54,605 nt of DNA, taken from NCBI GenBank assembly GCA_964651005.1, contig CAZYVL010000002.1, positions 1 through 54,605 of the forward strand. The letters run 5' to 3'. The notes under the pieces were generated by a model. That model was not told the DNA's origin. It searched no databases and worked only from the letters and a program-made list of their open reading frames with translations. Of this stretch, positions 21,594-28,683 are shown piece after piece; position 1 is the stretch's first letter, and every line of letters begins with the position of its first letter. Position numbers and translations under genes: made by a program. Origin of the DNA: DATMFV01 sp964651005. GTDB taxonomy: Bacteria > Verrucomicrobiota > Verrucomicrobiia > Chthoniobacterales > Chthoniobacteraceae.

Positions 21594-22547
21594 TCAAGCG
21601 CGCGGATGCGCCTCGTTGTAGGCTTTTTTCATCCGCTCGATGGAGACGTGCGTGTAGATCTGCGTCGTGGAGAGGCTGGCGTGGCCGAGCAGCGACTGGA
21701 CGCTGCGCAGGTCCGCCCCGTTGTCGAGCAGGTGCGTGGCAAAGGAGTGCCGCAGCTTGTGCGGGGTGATCCCACGGGGGAGTTCCGCCAGGAGGACGTA
21801 TTTTTCCAGCATCGCGGCGATGTTGCGCACGGAGAGCCGCTTGCGCAGCTTGGAGAGGAAGAGCGGGCCGGTGCGCACGTCGGCCTCCTCCCGGTAGCGC
21901 GCGAGGGCGGCCAGAGCCGGGGCGCCCACCGGGCAGAGCCGCTCCTTGCGCCCTTTGCCGAGCACGCGGACCGACTCCGAATACGGATCGACATCGGCCA
22001 CGTTCAGCCCCGCGAGCTCCTGGAGGCGAAGCCCGGCGGAGTAGAAAAGCTCCAGGATCGCGGCATCGCGGGCGGGGAGCCAGCGCGGCGCTTTCTTGGA
22101 GGGCTTCGCCCGGAGCGGGGCGGTCAGCAGGGCGTCGATCTGCGCGGGCGTGAGCACCACGGGGAGCTTCCGCTCCGCCTTGGGGAGCTGCACCTCCTCC
22201 AGAGGGTTGGCGCTCAGCCCGTGCCGCTCCCGCAGAAAACGGTAGAAGCTCCGCAGCGCGGCGAAGTGCAGCCGCACGGAGGCGCGCGCCAGCCCGCTCT
22301 TCATGAGGTGGAAGAGAAAAGCGCGGAAATGCTCCGGCCCGCACTCACGCCACGGCGGCGGGGGAGACGGGTTGGCAAAGCCGCGGAAGAGGGCGAGGGA
22401 GTGCCGGTAGTTGGTGATCGTGTTCGGGGAGAGATTCCGTTCCGAGTCGAGCGCCTCCAGGAACGCCTCGGCGAGACGGTCTTTTTTCTCTTTTTTCCCT
22501 ATTTTCTCCTGGCGCCGTGGAGGGGAAGGGGAGGAGGGGGAATCCAT
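21594..22547 (-). CDS. xerC: Tyrosine recombinase XerC/XerD
   Basis: Resolves chromosome dimers at dif with its partner Xer protein. The 317 residues show a SAM-like N-terminal domain (FLEALDSERNLSPNTITNYRHSL) and the full catalytic set: Arg in SAGLRLQELAGL, Lys in LGKGRKERLCP, His/Arg in HKLRHSFATHLL, His in SLLGHASLSTTQIY and the Tyr nucleophile in IYTHVS. The start is the ATG at 22545-22547, which removes an implausible upstream extension. The N-terminal 25 residues are rich in Ser, Pro and Lys, slightly longer than in typical Xer proteins. Whether it is XerC or XerD cannot be decided with only one copy in view. Confidence 0.93.
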   Translation of the reverse strand: MDSPSSPSPPRRQEKIGKKEKKDRLAEAFLEALDSERNLSPNTITNYRHSLALFRGFANPSPPPPWRECGPEHFRAFLFHLMKSGLARASVRLHFAALRSFYRFLRERHGLSANPLEEVQLPKAERKLPVVLTPAQIDALLTAPLRAKPSKKAPRWLPARDAAILELFYSAGLRLQELAGLNVADVDPYSESVRVLGKGRKERLCPVGAPALAALARYREEADVRTGPLFLSKLRKRLSVRNIAAMLEKYVLLAELPRGITPHKLRHSFATHLLDNGADLRSVQSLLGHASLSTTQIYTHVSIERMKKAYNEAHPRA

Positions 22548-22594
22548 CGGCTTCGAGCTGGTTAAGGGATTGGAGCCTCCTTCGGCAGCGGAAG

Positions 22595-23029
22595 TCAACA
22601 CCGGGGCACCGCCTCGCGGGCAAGCTGGTCGCAGCGTTCGTTGAGGGCGTGCCCCGCGTGGCCGCGCACCCAGCGCCATTCGATGGCGTGGTCCGCTTGC
22701 ACCCGGTCGAGTTCCTTCCAGAGATCCTCGTTTTTCACCGGCTCCCGCTTGCGCGTGGTCCACCCTTTCGCTTTCCACTCCCGGAGCCAGCGGGTGACGC
22801 CGTGGCGGAGGTAGGTGGAGTCGGTAAAGAGCTCGATCCGGCACGGCTCGCGCAGCGCCCGGAGCGCCTCGATGGCAGCCTGAAGCTCCATCCGGTTATT
22901 GGTGGTCGCGGGGGTGCCGCCGCGCAGCTCCTTGGTGCGCCCGTTCCAGAGCAGGATGGCCGCCCAGCCACCCGGGCCGGGGTTGCCACGGCAGGCGCCG
23001 TCGGTATAGATCGTCACAGGCTTCAACAA
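22595..23029 (-). CDS. rnhA: Ribonuclease HI
   Basis: Cleaves RNA in RNA-DNA hybrids. The DEDD catalytic residues are visible: Asp in YTDGACRGNPGPGGW near residue 8, Glu in NNRMELQAAI, Asp in LFTDSTYL, and the last Asp in NERCDQLARE; the flexible-loop His is in WVRGHAGHALN. There is no ATG in the proper place, so I used the TTG at 23027-23029 (144 residues, close to the usual 150). A GTG at 23117-23119 would add 30 residues that do not resemble the family. It is divergent from the secreted NlpC/P60-like gene. Confidence 0.92.
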   Translation of the reverse strand: MLKPVTIYTDGACRGNPGPGGWAAILLWNGRTKELRGGTPATTNNRMELQAAIEALRALREPCRIELFTDSTYLRHGVTRWLREWKAKGWTTRKREPVKNEDLWKELDRVQADHAIEWRWVRGHAGHALNERCDQLAREAVPRC

Positions 23030-23099
23030 GCCGAGCCATAACGGGAAAACCGGCGGCTTGCCAAATGAAAAGCCCGGGCGAGAGTGTTGCCCGTTTCCC

Positions 23100-23909
23100 G
23101 TGTTGATCCGTTTTATCACCTCTTTTGCCCTTCTCTCCCGGCTGCCGTGGCGGCTGGCGCTCTTTTTTTTCCTGCTCGCGCCGGGCGCGGCGTTCTCCGG
23201 GGAGGGGGTGGACCTGAACGCGCTCGTGCTTGCGCAGGTGAAGGCGATGCCGCGCGGCGGCGGCTACGCGACGAGCGCCGAGGCGAGCGGGCGGCTGGCG
23301 CGGGCCACCGCGTACGAACCGGGAAAGGAGGGGATCGCCTTGCGGCTCGCCGTCAAAGAGGCGACGCCAAGCTATTGCTCCGGGGCGACATACCTCGTGT
23401 TTCTCAAAACGCTCGATGCCCTTCACCGGCAGGGGCGGTTGCCGCTCGACGAGGCCGGGGCGCGGGCGCTGCTCGTGCGGGGGCAGCCGGACGGGGCGGG
23501 CATCTGGGGCCGCTGGAACGCCAACGGCCCGGGGACGGCCCGCCTCTTCCACGAGCTGGGGCTGGGCCGCAGCTTTGACGACTTCGAAAAAGCGCGCCCG
23601 GGCGATTTCATGAAGATCTTCTGGACGCGCGAGGTGGGCAGCCGCGAGCGCGGCCACTCCGTCGTTTATCTCGGGCGCGAAACACGCGACGGCGTGGAGC
23701 AGGTCCGCTTCTGGTCGAGCAACCGGCCAGGAGGGTACGGGGAGAAGACGGTGCCCCGGTGGAAAATCGCCTACGCCATTTTTTCGCGGCTGGAGCATCC
23801 GGAAAACCTGGGCCGCCGGGAGCGGCTCCCCGCCCGCGATCCGTACCTCTCCAGCCTCCTCTCGGTGCGCTCCTCCGTGGAAGAGGCCCGCGCCAGGAGC
23901 GGCTTCTGA
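23100..23909 (+). CDS. Secreted NlpC/P60-like hypothetical protein
   Basis: A 269-residue protein with a signal peptide (hydrophobic LALFFFLLAPGAAFS after basic residues). The mature part has a Cys in PSYCSGATYLVFL at about residue 100, a GDFMKIFW turn, and a His in RERGHSVVYLG, followed by RFWSSN. This Cys-His arrangement with a helix after the Cys resembles papain-like NlpC/P60 or CHAP cell-wall amidases. The family match is an impression, so the activity is not assured. The GTG at 23100 is chosen because it puts the signal peptide at the N-terminus; an upstream TTG at 23058 exists. It precedes lptF by 66 bases. Confidence 0.6.
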   Translation: MLIRFITSFALLSRLPWRLALFFFLLAPGAAFSGEGVDLNALVLAQVKAMPRGGGYATSAEASGRLARATAYEPGKEGIALRLAVKEATPSYCSGATYLVFLKTLDALHRQGRLPLDEAGARALLVRGQPDGAGIWGRWNANGPGTARLFHELGLGRSFDDFEKARPGDFMKIFWTREVGSRERGHSVVYLGRETRDGVEQVRFWSSNRPGGYGEKTVPRWKIAYAIFSRLEHPENLGRRERLPARDPYLSSLLSVRSSVEEARARSGF

Positions 23910-23975
23910 GCGCGAGGGGGGCGCAAGAGGCGGGGCTTGCATTCGCCCCGCTCCCGAATCAAAAAGGAGCCGCTC

Positions 23976-25085
23976 ATGAAAGTCATCGACCGTTACGTCA
24001 GCAGGCAGATCCTGCTTGCTTCGTTTTTCGCCGTGGCGGTGCTGAGCGTCGTGCTCGTTTTGGGCAATGTTTTCAAGCAGTTGCTCGATCTGCTCGTTAA
24101 CCACAACGTACCGCTGGAGTACATCCTCGGCTTCATCGGCTACATTCTCCCGTTTTCGCTCACGTTTACCATTCCGTGGGGCTTTCTGATCGCCGTGCTG
24201 CTCGTGTTTGGCAAGCTTTCGGCGGAAAACGAGTTGATCGCCTTCCGCTCCGTCGGGATCGGGATGCCCCGGCTTTGCGCCGCAGTGGGAGTGATCGCCG
24301 TGGCGTTCTGTGCCATCTGCCTCTGGATCAACCTCCGCGTGGCCCCCGCCGCCCAGGAGAAGATGAAGGCGACGATTTTCCACATCGCCACGAGCAACCC
24401 GCTGGCGATGTTCGGGAGCGACCAGGTGATCGACGAATTTCCCGGCAAGAAGATCTACGTGGAGCGCAAGGAGGGAACCTCGCTCTTCAACATTTTGGTT
24501 TACTACCTCGGCGAACACGGCGAGCCGCTCACCGTCCTCCATGCGCACCGGGGCGAACTCCAGACCGATCTGGTGCACAAACAGGTGCTCATGCGGCTCA
24601 TGGACGCGCGCTACGAGCAGCGCGACCGGGCATTCCCGAAGGATATTACCAGGATCCGCGAGGGGATCAGAATGAAGGAGGGGGTCTTCCCGATTTCGCT
24701 CCAGGAGCTTTATGAAAAAAACAAGCGCCGCCGGAGCGTCGGCCAGCGGACGCTGGAGGAGCTCCTCAAGGTGGACACCGCGACGAGTACCGAGCAGGAG
24801 CGGACCGCCGCGCTGACGGAAGTGAACAAGCGTTTCTCCTTTTCGCTCGCCTCGATTGCGTTCGCGCTCGTCGGCGTGCCGCTGGCGATCACCGCGCACC
24901 GCAAGGAGACCTCCATCGGCATCCTGCTCTCGCTGATCGTGGCGTTCGTCTACTTTTTCTTCATCATCCTGGCGACCACCGTGCGCGATAACCCGAAGTT
25001 CCACCCCGAGTGGCTCATCTGGTCGCCCAACGTGATTTTCATCGGGCTGGGAATCTGGCTCTTCTTGCGGCTCGCGCGCCGGTAG
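23976..25085 (+). CDS. lptF: LptF/LptG family lipopolysaccharide export permease
   Basis: An inner-membrane component of the Lpt machine that moves LPS to the outer membrane (YjgP/YjgQ family). The N-terminus MKVIDRYVSRQILLASFFAV is the typical Ile/Arg-Tyr start of the first helix. Three helices up to about residue 115, a periplasmic beta-jellyroll of about 150 residues and three C-terminal helices fit the family. GKLSAENELIAFRSVGIGM is the conserved coupling-helix region for the LptB ATPase. The 369-residue length is normal. The ATG at 23976 follows AAGGAG at a good distance. LptF and LptG cannot be told apart here; no partner is adjacent. Confidence 0.9.
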   Translation: MKVIDRYVSRQILLASFFAVAVLSVVLVLGNVFKQLLDLLVNHNVPLEYILGFIGYILPFSLTFTIPWGFLIAVLLVFGKLSAENELIAFRSVGIGMPRLCAAVGVIAVAFCAICLWINLRVAPAAQEKMKATIFHIATSNPLAMFGSDQVIDEFPGKKIYVERKEGTSLFNILVYYLGEHGEPLTVLHAHRGELQTDLVHKQVLMRLMDARYEQRDRAFPKDITRIREGIRMKEGVFPISLQELYEKNKRRRSVGQRTLEELLKVDTATSTEQERTAALTEVNKRFSFSLASIAFALVGVPLAITAHRKETSIGILLSLIVAFVYFFFIILATTVRDNPKFHPEWLIWSPNVIFIGLGIWLFLRLARR

Positions 25086-25099
25086 GAGGAAACCGGCAT

Positions 25100-25128
25100 T
25101 TGAAAATTTGCAAACCGCCTGCTATTTT
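25100..25128 (+). promoter_or_regulatory. Putative promoter of the RelB/ParE-like toxin-antitoxin module
   Basis: A -35 box TTGAAA at 25100-25105 and a -10 box TATTTT at 25123-25128 with the ideal 17-base spacing. Transcription would start about seven bases after the -10 box, at or next to the antitoxin ATG (25136). No SD lies in the intervening TTCCAAGC, so the message may be leaderless. Confidence 0.55.
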
Positions 25129-25135
25129 TCCAAGC

Positions 25136-25369
25136 ATGAGCCTATCTGTTGAAGAGATCGCCGAAGAGGCGCTTTCCCTCCCGAGCGAGGCGCGGGCGCT
25201 GCTTGCCGACCGTCTCGTCGAGAGTCTTGATCCTGCCGAAGATCGCGACATCAAACCGCTTTGGGAGGCCGAGGCTCGCCGCCGCCTGGAGGATATTCGT
25301 GCCGGGCGGGTTCAAGCCATTCCGGGTGATGAGGCATTGGCTCGCGTCCGTTCGGCGGTCGGGCGATGA
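25136..25369 (+). CDS. Addiction-module antitoxin (RelB-like, TIGR02574-type)
   Basis: A 77-residue acidic protein that should bind and neutralise the toxin encoded immediately downstream. The pattern SVEEIAEEALSLPSEARALLADRLVESLD is typical of the 'putative addiction module component' family, with Leu/Ala-rich helices and a Trp-containing LWEAEARRRLEDIRAG segment that wraps around the toxin. The start at the ATG 25136 agrees with the promoter position. Its stop overlaps the toxin start by four bases (ATGA), so the two proteins are translationally coupled. Confidence 0.85.
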   Translation: MSLSVEEIAEEALSLPSEARALLADRLVESLDPAEDRDIKPLWEAEARRRLEDIRAGRVQAIPGDEALARVRSAVGR

Positions 25370-25668
25370 AATACGAGTTTCATCCTGAAGCTCTTCGGGA
25401 GTTTGAGGAAGCCGCCCGGTACTATGCCGCGTGTCACGCCGGACTGGAGCTTCGGTTCATCGCCAGCATCAAGTCAGCGATTCAGCGGGTTTTGAGTGAA
25501 CCGTCGCGATGGCGCGCCTTCGACGGAGATGTTCGGCGTTGTCTTGCCCATGTTTTCCCGTACGCAGTACTCTACTCCATCGAGGAGGATCATGTGCTGA
25601 TTCTCGCGATCATGCATTGTCGCCGTGCTCCGGGCTACTGGAGGCATCGCGGCCAGCCGGAAACTTGA
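25366..25668 (+). CDS. RelE/ParE superfamily toxin
   Basis: A 100-residue toxin of the RelE/ParE fold. Visible features are the N-terminal strand KYEFHPEALREFEEAARYY, the helix GLELRFIASIKSAIQRVL, and the C-terminal strands HVFPYAVLYSIEEDHVLILAIMHCRRAPGYW. RelE-like members cleave ribosome-bound mRNA and ParE-like members poison gyrase. The conserved Arg/His near 'HCRRAPGYW' fits ParE-like toxins better, but the target is not certain. It overlaps the antitoxin by four bases. Confidence 0.88.
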   Translation: MKYEFHPEALREFEEAARYYAACHAGLELRFIASIKSAIQRVLSEPSRWRAFDGDVRRCLAHVFPYAVLYSIEEDHVLILAIMHCRRAPGYWRHRGQPET

Positions 25669-25680
25669 GGTGGATTTTTT

Positions 25681-25712
25681 AGCCTCCCAGCCTCCCAGCC
25701 TCCCAGCCTCCC
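25681..25712. repeat. Tandem octamer AGCCTCCC x4
   Basis: Four perfect copies of AGCCTCCC (32 bases) between the convergent ends of the ParE-like toxin gene and glcD. On the minus strand it reads as four GGG tracts with five-base loops, a candidate G-quadruplex. There is no adjacent U-tract terminator, so it may mark or serve as the transcription end. Confidence 0.95.
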
Positions 25713-25726
25713 TTTGGAGCTGATCC

Positions 25727-27112
25727 CTACGCCCCGCGCGTGGCGGTAAATTTCCCCGGGTTGAGAATCCCGAGCGGGTCGAGCGCGGTCTTGATCGCGG
25801 CGTGGACCTCGCGGCTGACGGGCGAGGCGGCGTCGGGCCACCACCGTTCCTTGGCGATGCCGATGCCGTGCTCGCCGGTGATCGCGCCGCCCCACGCCAG
25901 CACCTGCGCGAAGAGCGCGTCGAGGGCGTGCCCGACTTTCTCGCGCACCTCGGGGCGGTCGTAGTCCGCCGCCATGATGTTGGTGTGGATGTTGCCGTCG
26001 CCCGCGTGGCCGAAGCAGGCGACGGGAAAGCCGTACTTCTCCCGCAGCCCGGCGGCGAACGCCGCCAGATCGGCAAGCCTCCCGCGCGGGACCACGATGT
26101 CTTCGTTGAGCTTGGTGAGCCCCGTCGCCTTGAGCGATTGCGAAAACTTCCGCCGCAGCCCCCAGAGCGCCTCGCACTCCGCCTCGCCGAAGGCTTCCGC
26201 CAGGTGCAGCGCGCCGAGCTTGCGCACCAGCGCCGCGAGCGCCCGCGCCTCCCCGCGCACGGATTCCTCCTGCCCGTCGAGGTCGATCAGCAGATGCCCC
26301 TCTCCCTCCGGGACGATCGCCGCGCCGAAGTATTCGCGCGCGGAGCGGAGCGTGAAGGCGTCGGCGATTTCCAGCGCGGCGGGGAGATACCCGGCCCCGA
26401 GCACCCGCTGCACGGCATCCGCCGCTTCGTTAAAAGTCGCGAAGCACGCTGAGATCGTCGCGCGCGCCGGGGGGAGCGGGATCAGCCGCAGCGTCGCCTC
26501 CGTGACGACGCCGAGCAACCCTTCCGAGCCGGTAAAGAGGCCCACGAGGTCAAACCCGGTCTTGTTCTTGTGCGTCCGCCCGCCGGTGCGGAGCACTTCG
26601 CCGCTGGCAAGCACGACCTCCAGCCCGAGCACGTAGGAGCGGGTCACGCCGTACTTGAGGCAGCGCGGCCCGCCCGCGTTGGTAGCGATGTTCCCGCCCA
26701 GGGAGCATTCGTCGAGGCTCGCCGGGTCCGGGGGATAGAAAAGCCCCTGCTCGCGGACGGCAGCCTGGAGCACGCCGGTAATCACCCCCGGCTCCACGAC
26801 GGCCACGCCGTCCGCCGCGTGGATCTCCCGGATGCGGTTCATCCGCGCCACGGAGAGGGCGATCCCGCCCCGCAGCGGCACGCAGCCGCCGACATAGCCG
26901 ACGCCCGCGCCGCGTGGCGTCACCGGGATGCGGCGCTCCGAGGCGAAGCGGAGCAGGCGGCTGACCTGCTCCCTGTTTTCCGCGAGTACCACGACTTCCG
27001 GCTCGCGGCTGGCGAACCATTTGTCCCGGGCGTGGAGGGCGAGCGTTTCCGCATCGTCGCGCACCACCTCCGGCCCGAGCAGGCTTGCGAGTTCGTCTTT
27101 GAGCTTCATCAT
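25727..27112 (-). CDS. glcD: FAD-linked oxidase, glycolate oxidase GlcD / D-lactate dehydrogenase type
   Basis: A 461-residue FAD-binding oxidoreductase that oxidises a 2-hydroxy acid such as glycolate or D-lactate. The FAD_binding_4 domain is visible: PVTPRGAGVGYVGGCVPL near residue 65, then VVEPGVITGVLQ and DECSLGGNIATNAGGPRC near residue 135. The FAD-oxidase C-terminal domain ends with CFGHAGDGNIHTNI and GEHGIGIAKERWW, which carry active-site His residues. GlcE/GlcF partners are not adjacent, so it may act alone or with distant subunits. It starts 14 bases after the doc stop and could be co-transcribed with the toxin-antitoxin module upstream. Substrate choice is inference. Confidence 0.92.
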   Translation of the reverse strand: MMKLKDELASLLGPEVVRDDAETLALHARDKWFASREPEVVVLAENREQVSRLLRFASERRIPVTPRGAGVGYVGGCVPLRGGIALSVARMNRIREIHAADGVAVVEPGVITGVLQAAVREQGLFYPPDPASLDECSLGGNIATNAGGPRCLKYGVTRSYVLGLEVVLASGEVLRTGGRTHKNKTGFDLVGLFTGSEGLLGVVTEATLRLIPLPPARATISACFATFNEAADAVQRVLGAGYLPAALEIADAFTLRSAREYFGAAIVPEGEGHLLIDLDGQEESVRGEARALAALVRKLGALHLAEAFGEAECEALWGLRRKFSQSLKATGLTKLNEDIVVPRGRLADLAAFAAGLREKYGFPVACFGHAGDGNIHTNIMAADYDRPEVREKVGHALDALFAQVLAWGGAITGEHGIGIAKERWWPDAASPVSREVHAAIKTALDPLGILNPGKFTATRGA

Positions 27113-27125
27113 CGGTCAGAACGGG

Positions 27126-27536
27126 TTACGGGTCTTTGGGCGCGGGAATCAAGGCGCGCAGGCGGGCGGTGGTCTGGTCGCGGTCGAGACGGCTCGCGGC
27201 CACGTCGAGGACGAGAGCTTCCCAGGCGTCCACCGGGAGATCGGGGCACTTCAGCAACCCGTTGCACTTGAGGAAAACGAGGCAGGAAGCGAGCGCCGTC
27301 CTCTTGTTGCCGTCGATGAACGGATGGTTGCGGCAGAGGTAAAAAAGATAAGCCGCCGCCACTTCGATGGAATCGCTCAGGATCGGCTGCCCCATCATGG
27401 TCGCCTGGGGAGCCGCCACGGCGGATTCCAGCAACCCTTCGTCGCGCAGCCCGGGCGAGCCGCCATGCGCGGCGAGCACCTCCGCGTGGATCGCCTTGAC
27501 CGCCGAGGGTGTGAGGTGTTCGAGCGGAGCGTTCAT
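27126..27536 (-). CDS. Death-on-curing (Doc/Fic) family toxin
   Basis: A 136-residue toxin of the Fic fold. Doc modifies a translation factor (EF-Tu) by phosphorylation; typical Fic enzymes add AMP. The active motif HPFIDGNKRTALA at about residues 70-82 is intact. The preceding helix SIEVAAAYLFYLCRN and the N-terminal TPSAVKAIHAEVL agree with Doc. The start overlaps the antitoxin stop by four bases. The companion antitoxin is an AbrB-type protein rather than the classical Phd. Confidence 0.92.
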   Translation of the reverse strand: MNAPLEHLTPSAVKAIHAEVLAAHGGSPGLRDEGLLESAVAAPQATMMGQPILSDSIEVAAAYLFYLCRNHPFIDGNKRTALASCLVFLKCNGLLKCPDLPVDAWEALVLDVAASRLDRDQTTARLRALIPAPKDP

Positions 27537-27760
27537 GAGAGAAGCCGGAACAGCTCGGAGTTGGACTGGATCAGTTCGCGGGCGTTCTTCGCCGCCGCTT
27601 CGGGCGTGATGACGGGGCGCAGAGGCACCAACGTGATCGCCCCTCCCTCATGAACCGTCACATCCACCTGATCCCCCACCCGGAGGCGGGTCAGGTCGAG
27701 CAGCGTCGAATCGAAAATGATCCCCTGGGAGTTGCCGATTTTGGTGATCGTCTTGACCAT
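27533..27760 (-). CDS. AbrB/MazE-type antitoxin
   Basis: A 75-residue DNA-binding antitoxin. The N-terminal swapped-hairpin AbrB domain is clear: KTITKIGNSQGIIFDSTLLD followed by LRVGDQVDVTVHEGGAITLVPL. The C-terminal helix (TPEAAAKNARELIQSNSELF) should neutralise Doc. It overlaps the toxin gene by four bases and is preceded by an imperfect inverted repeat at 27764-27780 that may be its own operator. Confidence 0.88.
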   Translation of the reverse strand: MVKTITKIGNSQGIIFDSTLLDLTRLRVGDQVDVTVHEGGAITLVPLRPVITPEAAAKNARELIQSNSELFRLLS

Positions 27761-27763
27761 GCC

Positions 27764-27780
27764 GTAAAACTATGTATTAC
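27764..27780 (-). promoter_or_regulatory. Operator-like imperfect inverted repeat upstream of the AbrB/Doc module
   Basis: A 17-base imperfect palindrome (GTAAAACTATGTATTAC on the plus strand) with outer arms GTAA/TTAC and two further complementary pairs, four bases before the antitoxin start. It is AT-rich in a GC-rich setting, fitting autoregulation by the antitoxin. A TTGAAA further upstream could be its -35 box, but no good -10 was found. Confidence 0.4.
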
Positions 27781-27812
27781 GAGGCCGATTTCAACCAGAA
27801 TCGGCTCCCCGC

Positions 27813-28568
27813 TCACAGTTTCAGCGCCCGCTGGCGGTAGTGTTCGTCGATCCGGTTGGCGATCCGGTCTACGTCCTCAGGGGTGAGGAACTTCGGCCCG
27901 CCCATCGCGGCGGCTCCGGCGAAGATGGCGGCGCTCTTCTCCGCCATGAACATCGCCGCCTTCACCGCTTCGGGCGAAGCGCCGAGCGTGATGAGCCCGT
28001 GGTTCTCCAGCAGGATGACGCGCGGCGGCTGGCCCCATTTTTCCGCATGGCGCTGCGTCTCCTCGCGGATCGCCTGCGAGAGCTTCAAGCCTGGGTCGGT
28101 GTACGGGACGAAGCCGGAAGCCGGGCCGCAGCAGACGATCTCGTCGGGGAAGAGCTTGCGCTGGGCGAAATCGAGGGCGCGCGGCGAGCAAAGGATCTGG
28201 TTGACCGTGACGGAGTGGGTATGGCCGACGAAATTCACCCCCGGCAGCGAAAGAAGATAGGCGTGGAAAAGCGCCTCGACAGAGGGCTTCTTCGCCTGCG
28301 GATCGACGCGGCAGGCAAAAAGCTCGTCCTCGATCTGCTGGTCGGAAAGGTCGTCACGCTCCAGCATCGCCAGCAGCGGCGCAAAGCGGCATTCCACCAC
28401 GTCGGCTTCCGTGAGCGTACCGAGGGAGCTGCCGCTGGCCTTGACGAGGAAGGTCTCTTCTCCCAGGCGGCAGGAGGTGTTTCCCTCGCCGAGAATGGCG
28501 AGCTTGCGGTGTTCGGCTCCGAGGTCGTGCGAGAGGGCGATGAGGCGTTGTTTCTCCGAAGAGTGCAT
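27813..28568 (-). CDS. Class II aldolase/adducin family protein
   Basis: A 251-residue zinc-dependent aldolase or sugar-phosphate epimerase relative. AILGEGNTSCRLGEETFLVKASG near residue 30 is the phosphate-binding loop. VGHTHSVTVN near residue 115 supplies two zinc-binding histidines, and LLENHGLITLG the third. The start is the ATG at 28566-28568. Substrate cannot be assigned; candidates are fuculose- or rhamnulose-phosphate-like compounds. It is divergent from pyruvate kinase. Confidence 0.9.
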   Translation of the reverse strand: MHSSEKQRLIALSHDLGAEHRKLAILGEGNTSCRLGEETFLVKASGSSLGTLTEADVVECRFAPLLAMLERDDLSDQQIEDELFACRVDPQAKKPSVEALFHAYLLSLPGVNFVGHTHSVTVNQILCSPRALDFAQRKLFPDEIVCCGPASGFVPYTDPGLKLSQAIREETQRHAEKWGQPPRVILLENHGLITLGASPEAVKAAMFMAEKSAAIFAGAAAMGGPKFLTPEDVDRIANRIDEHYRQRALKL

Positions 28569-28683
28569 CCCGAAGGTATAAGGCGGGGAAGGGGAGGAGG
28601 GCAATCCATGAAATTGAGGTGCGCGCGGGGGCGCGGGATTTTCCGGGTTTCCGGTTTCGCCTCCGCGCTGGTATGGGTGGAGG

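Noticed and set aside
25681..25712. Possible CRISPR-like repeat
   Set aside because: The units are directly adjacent octamers with no spacers, and no cas genes are in view.
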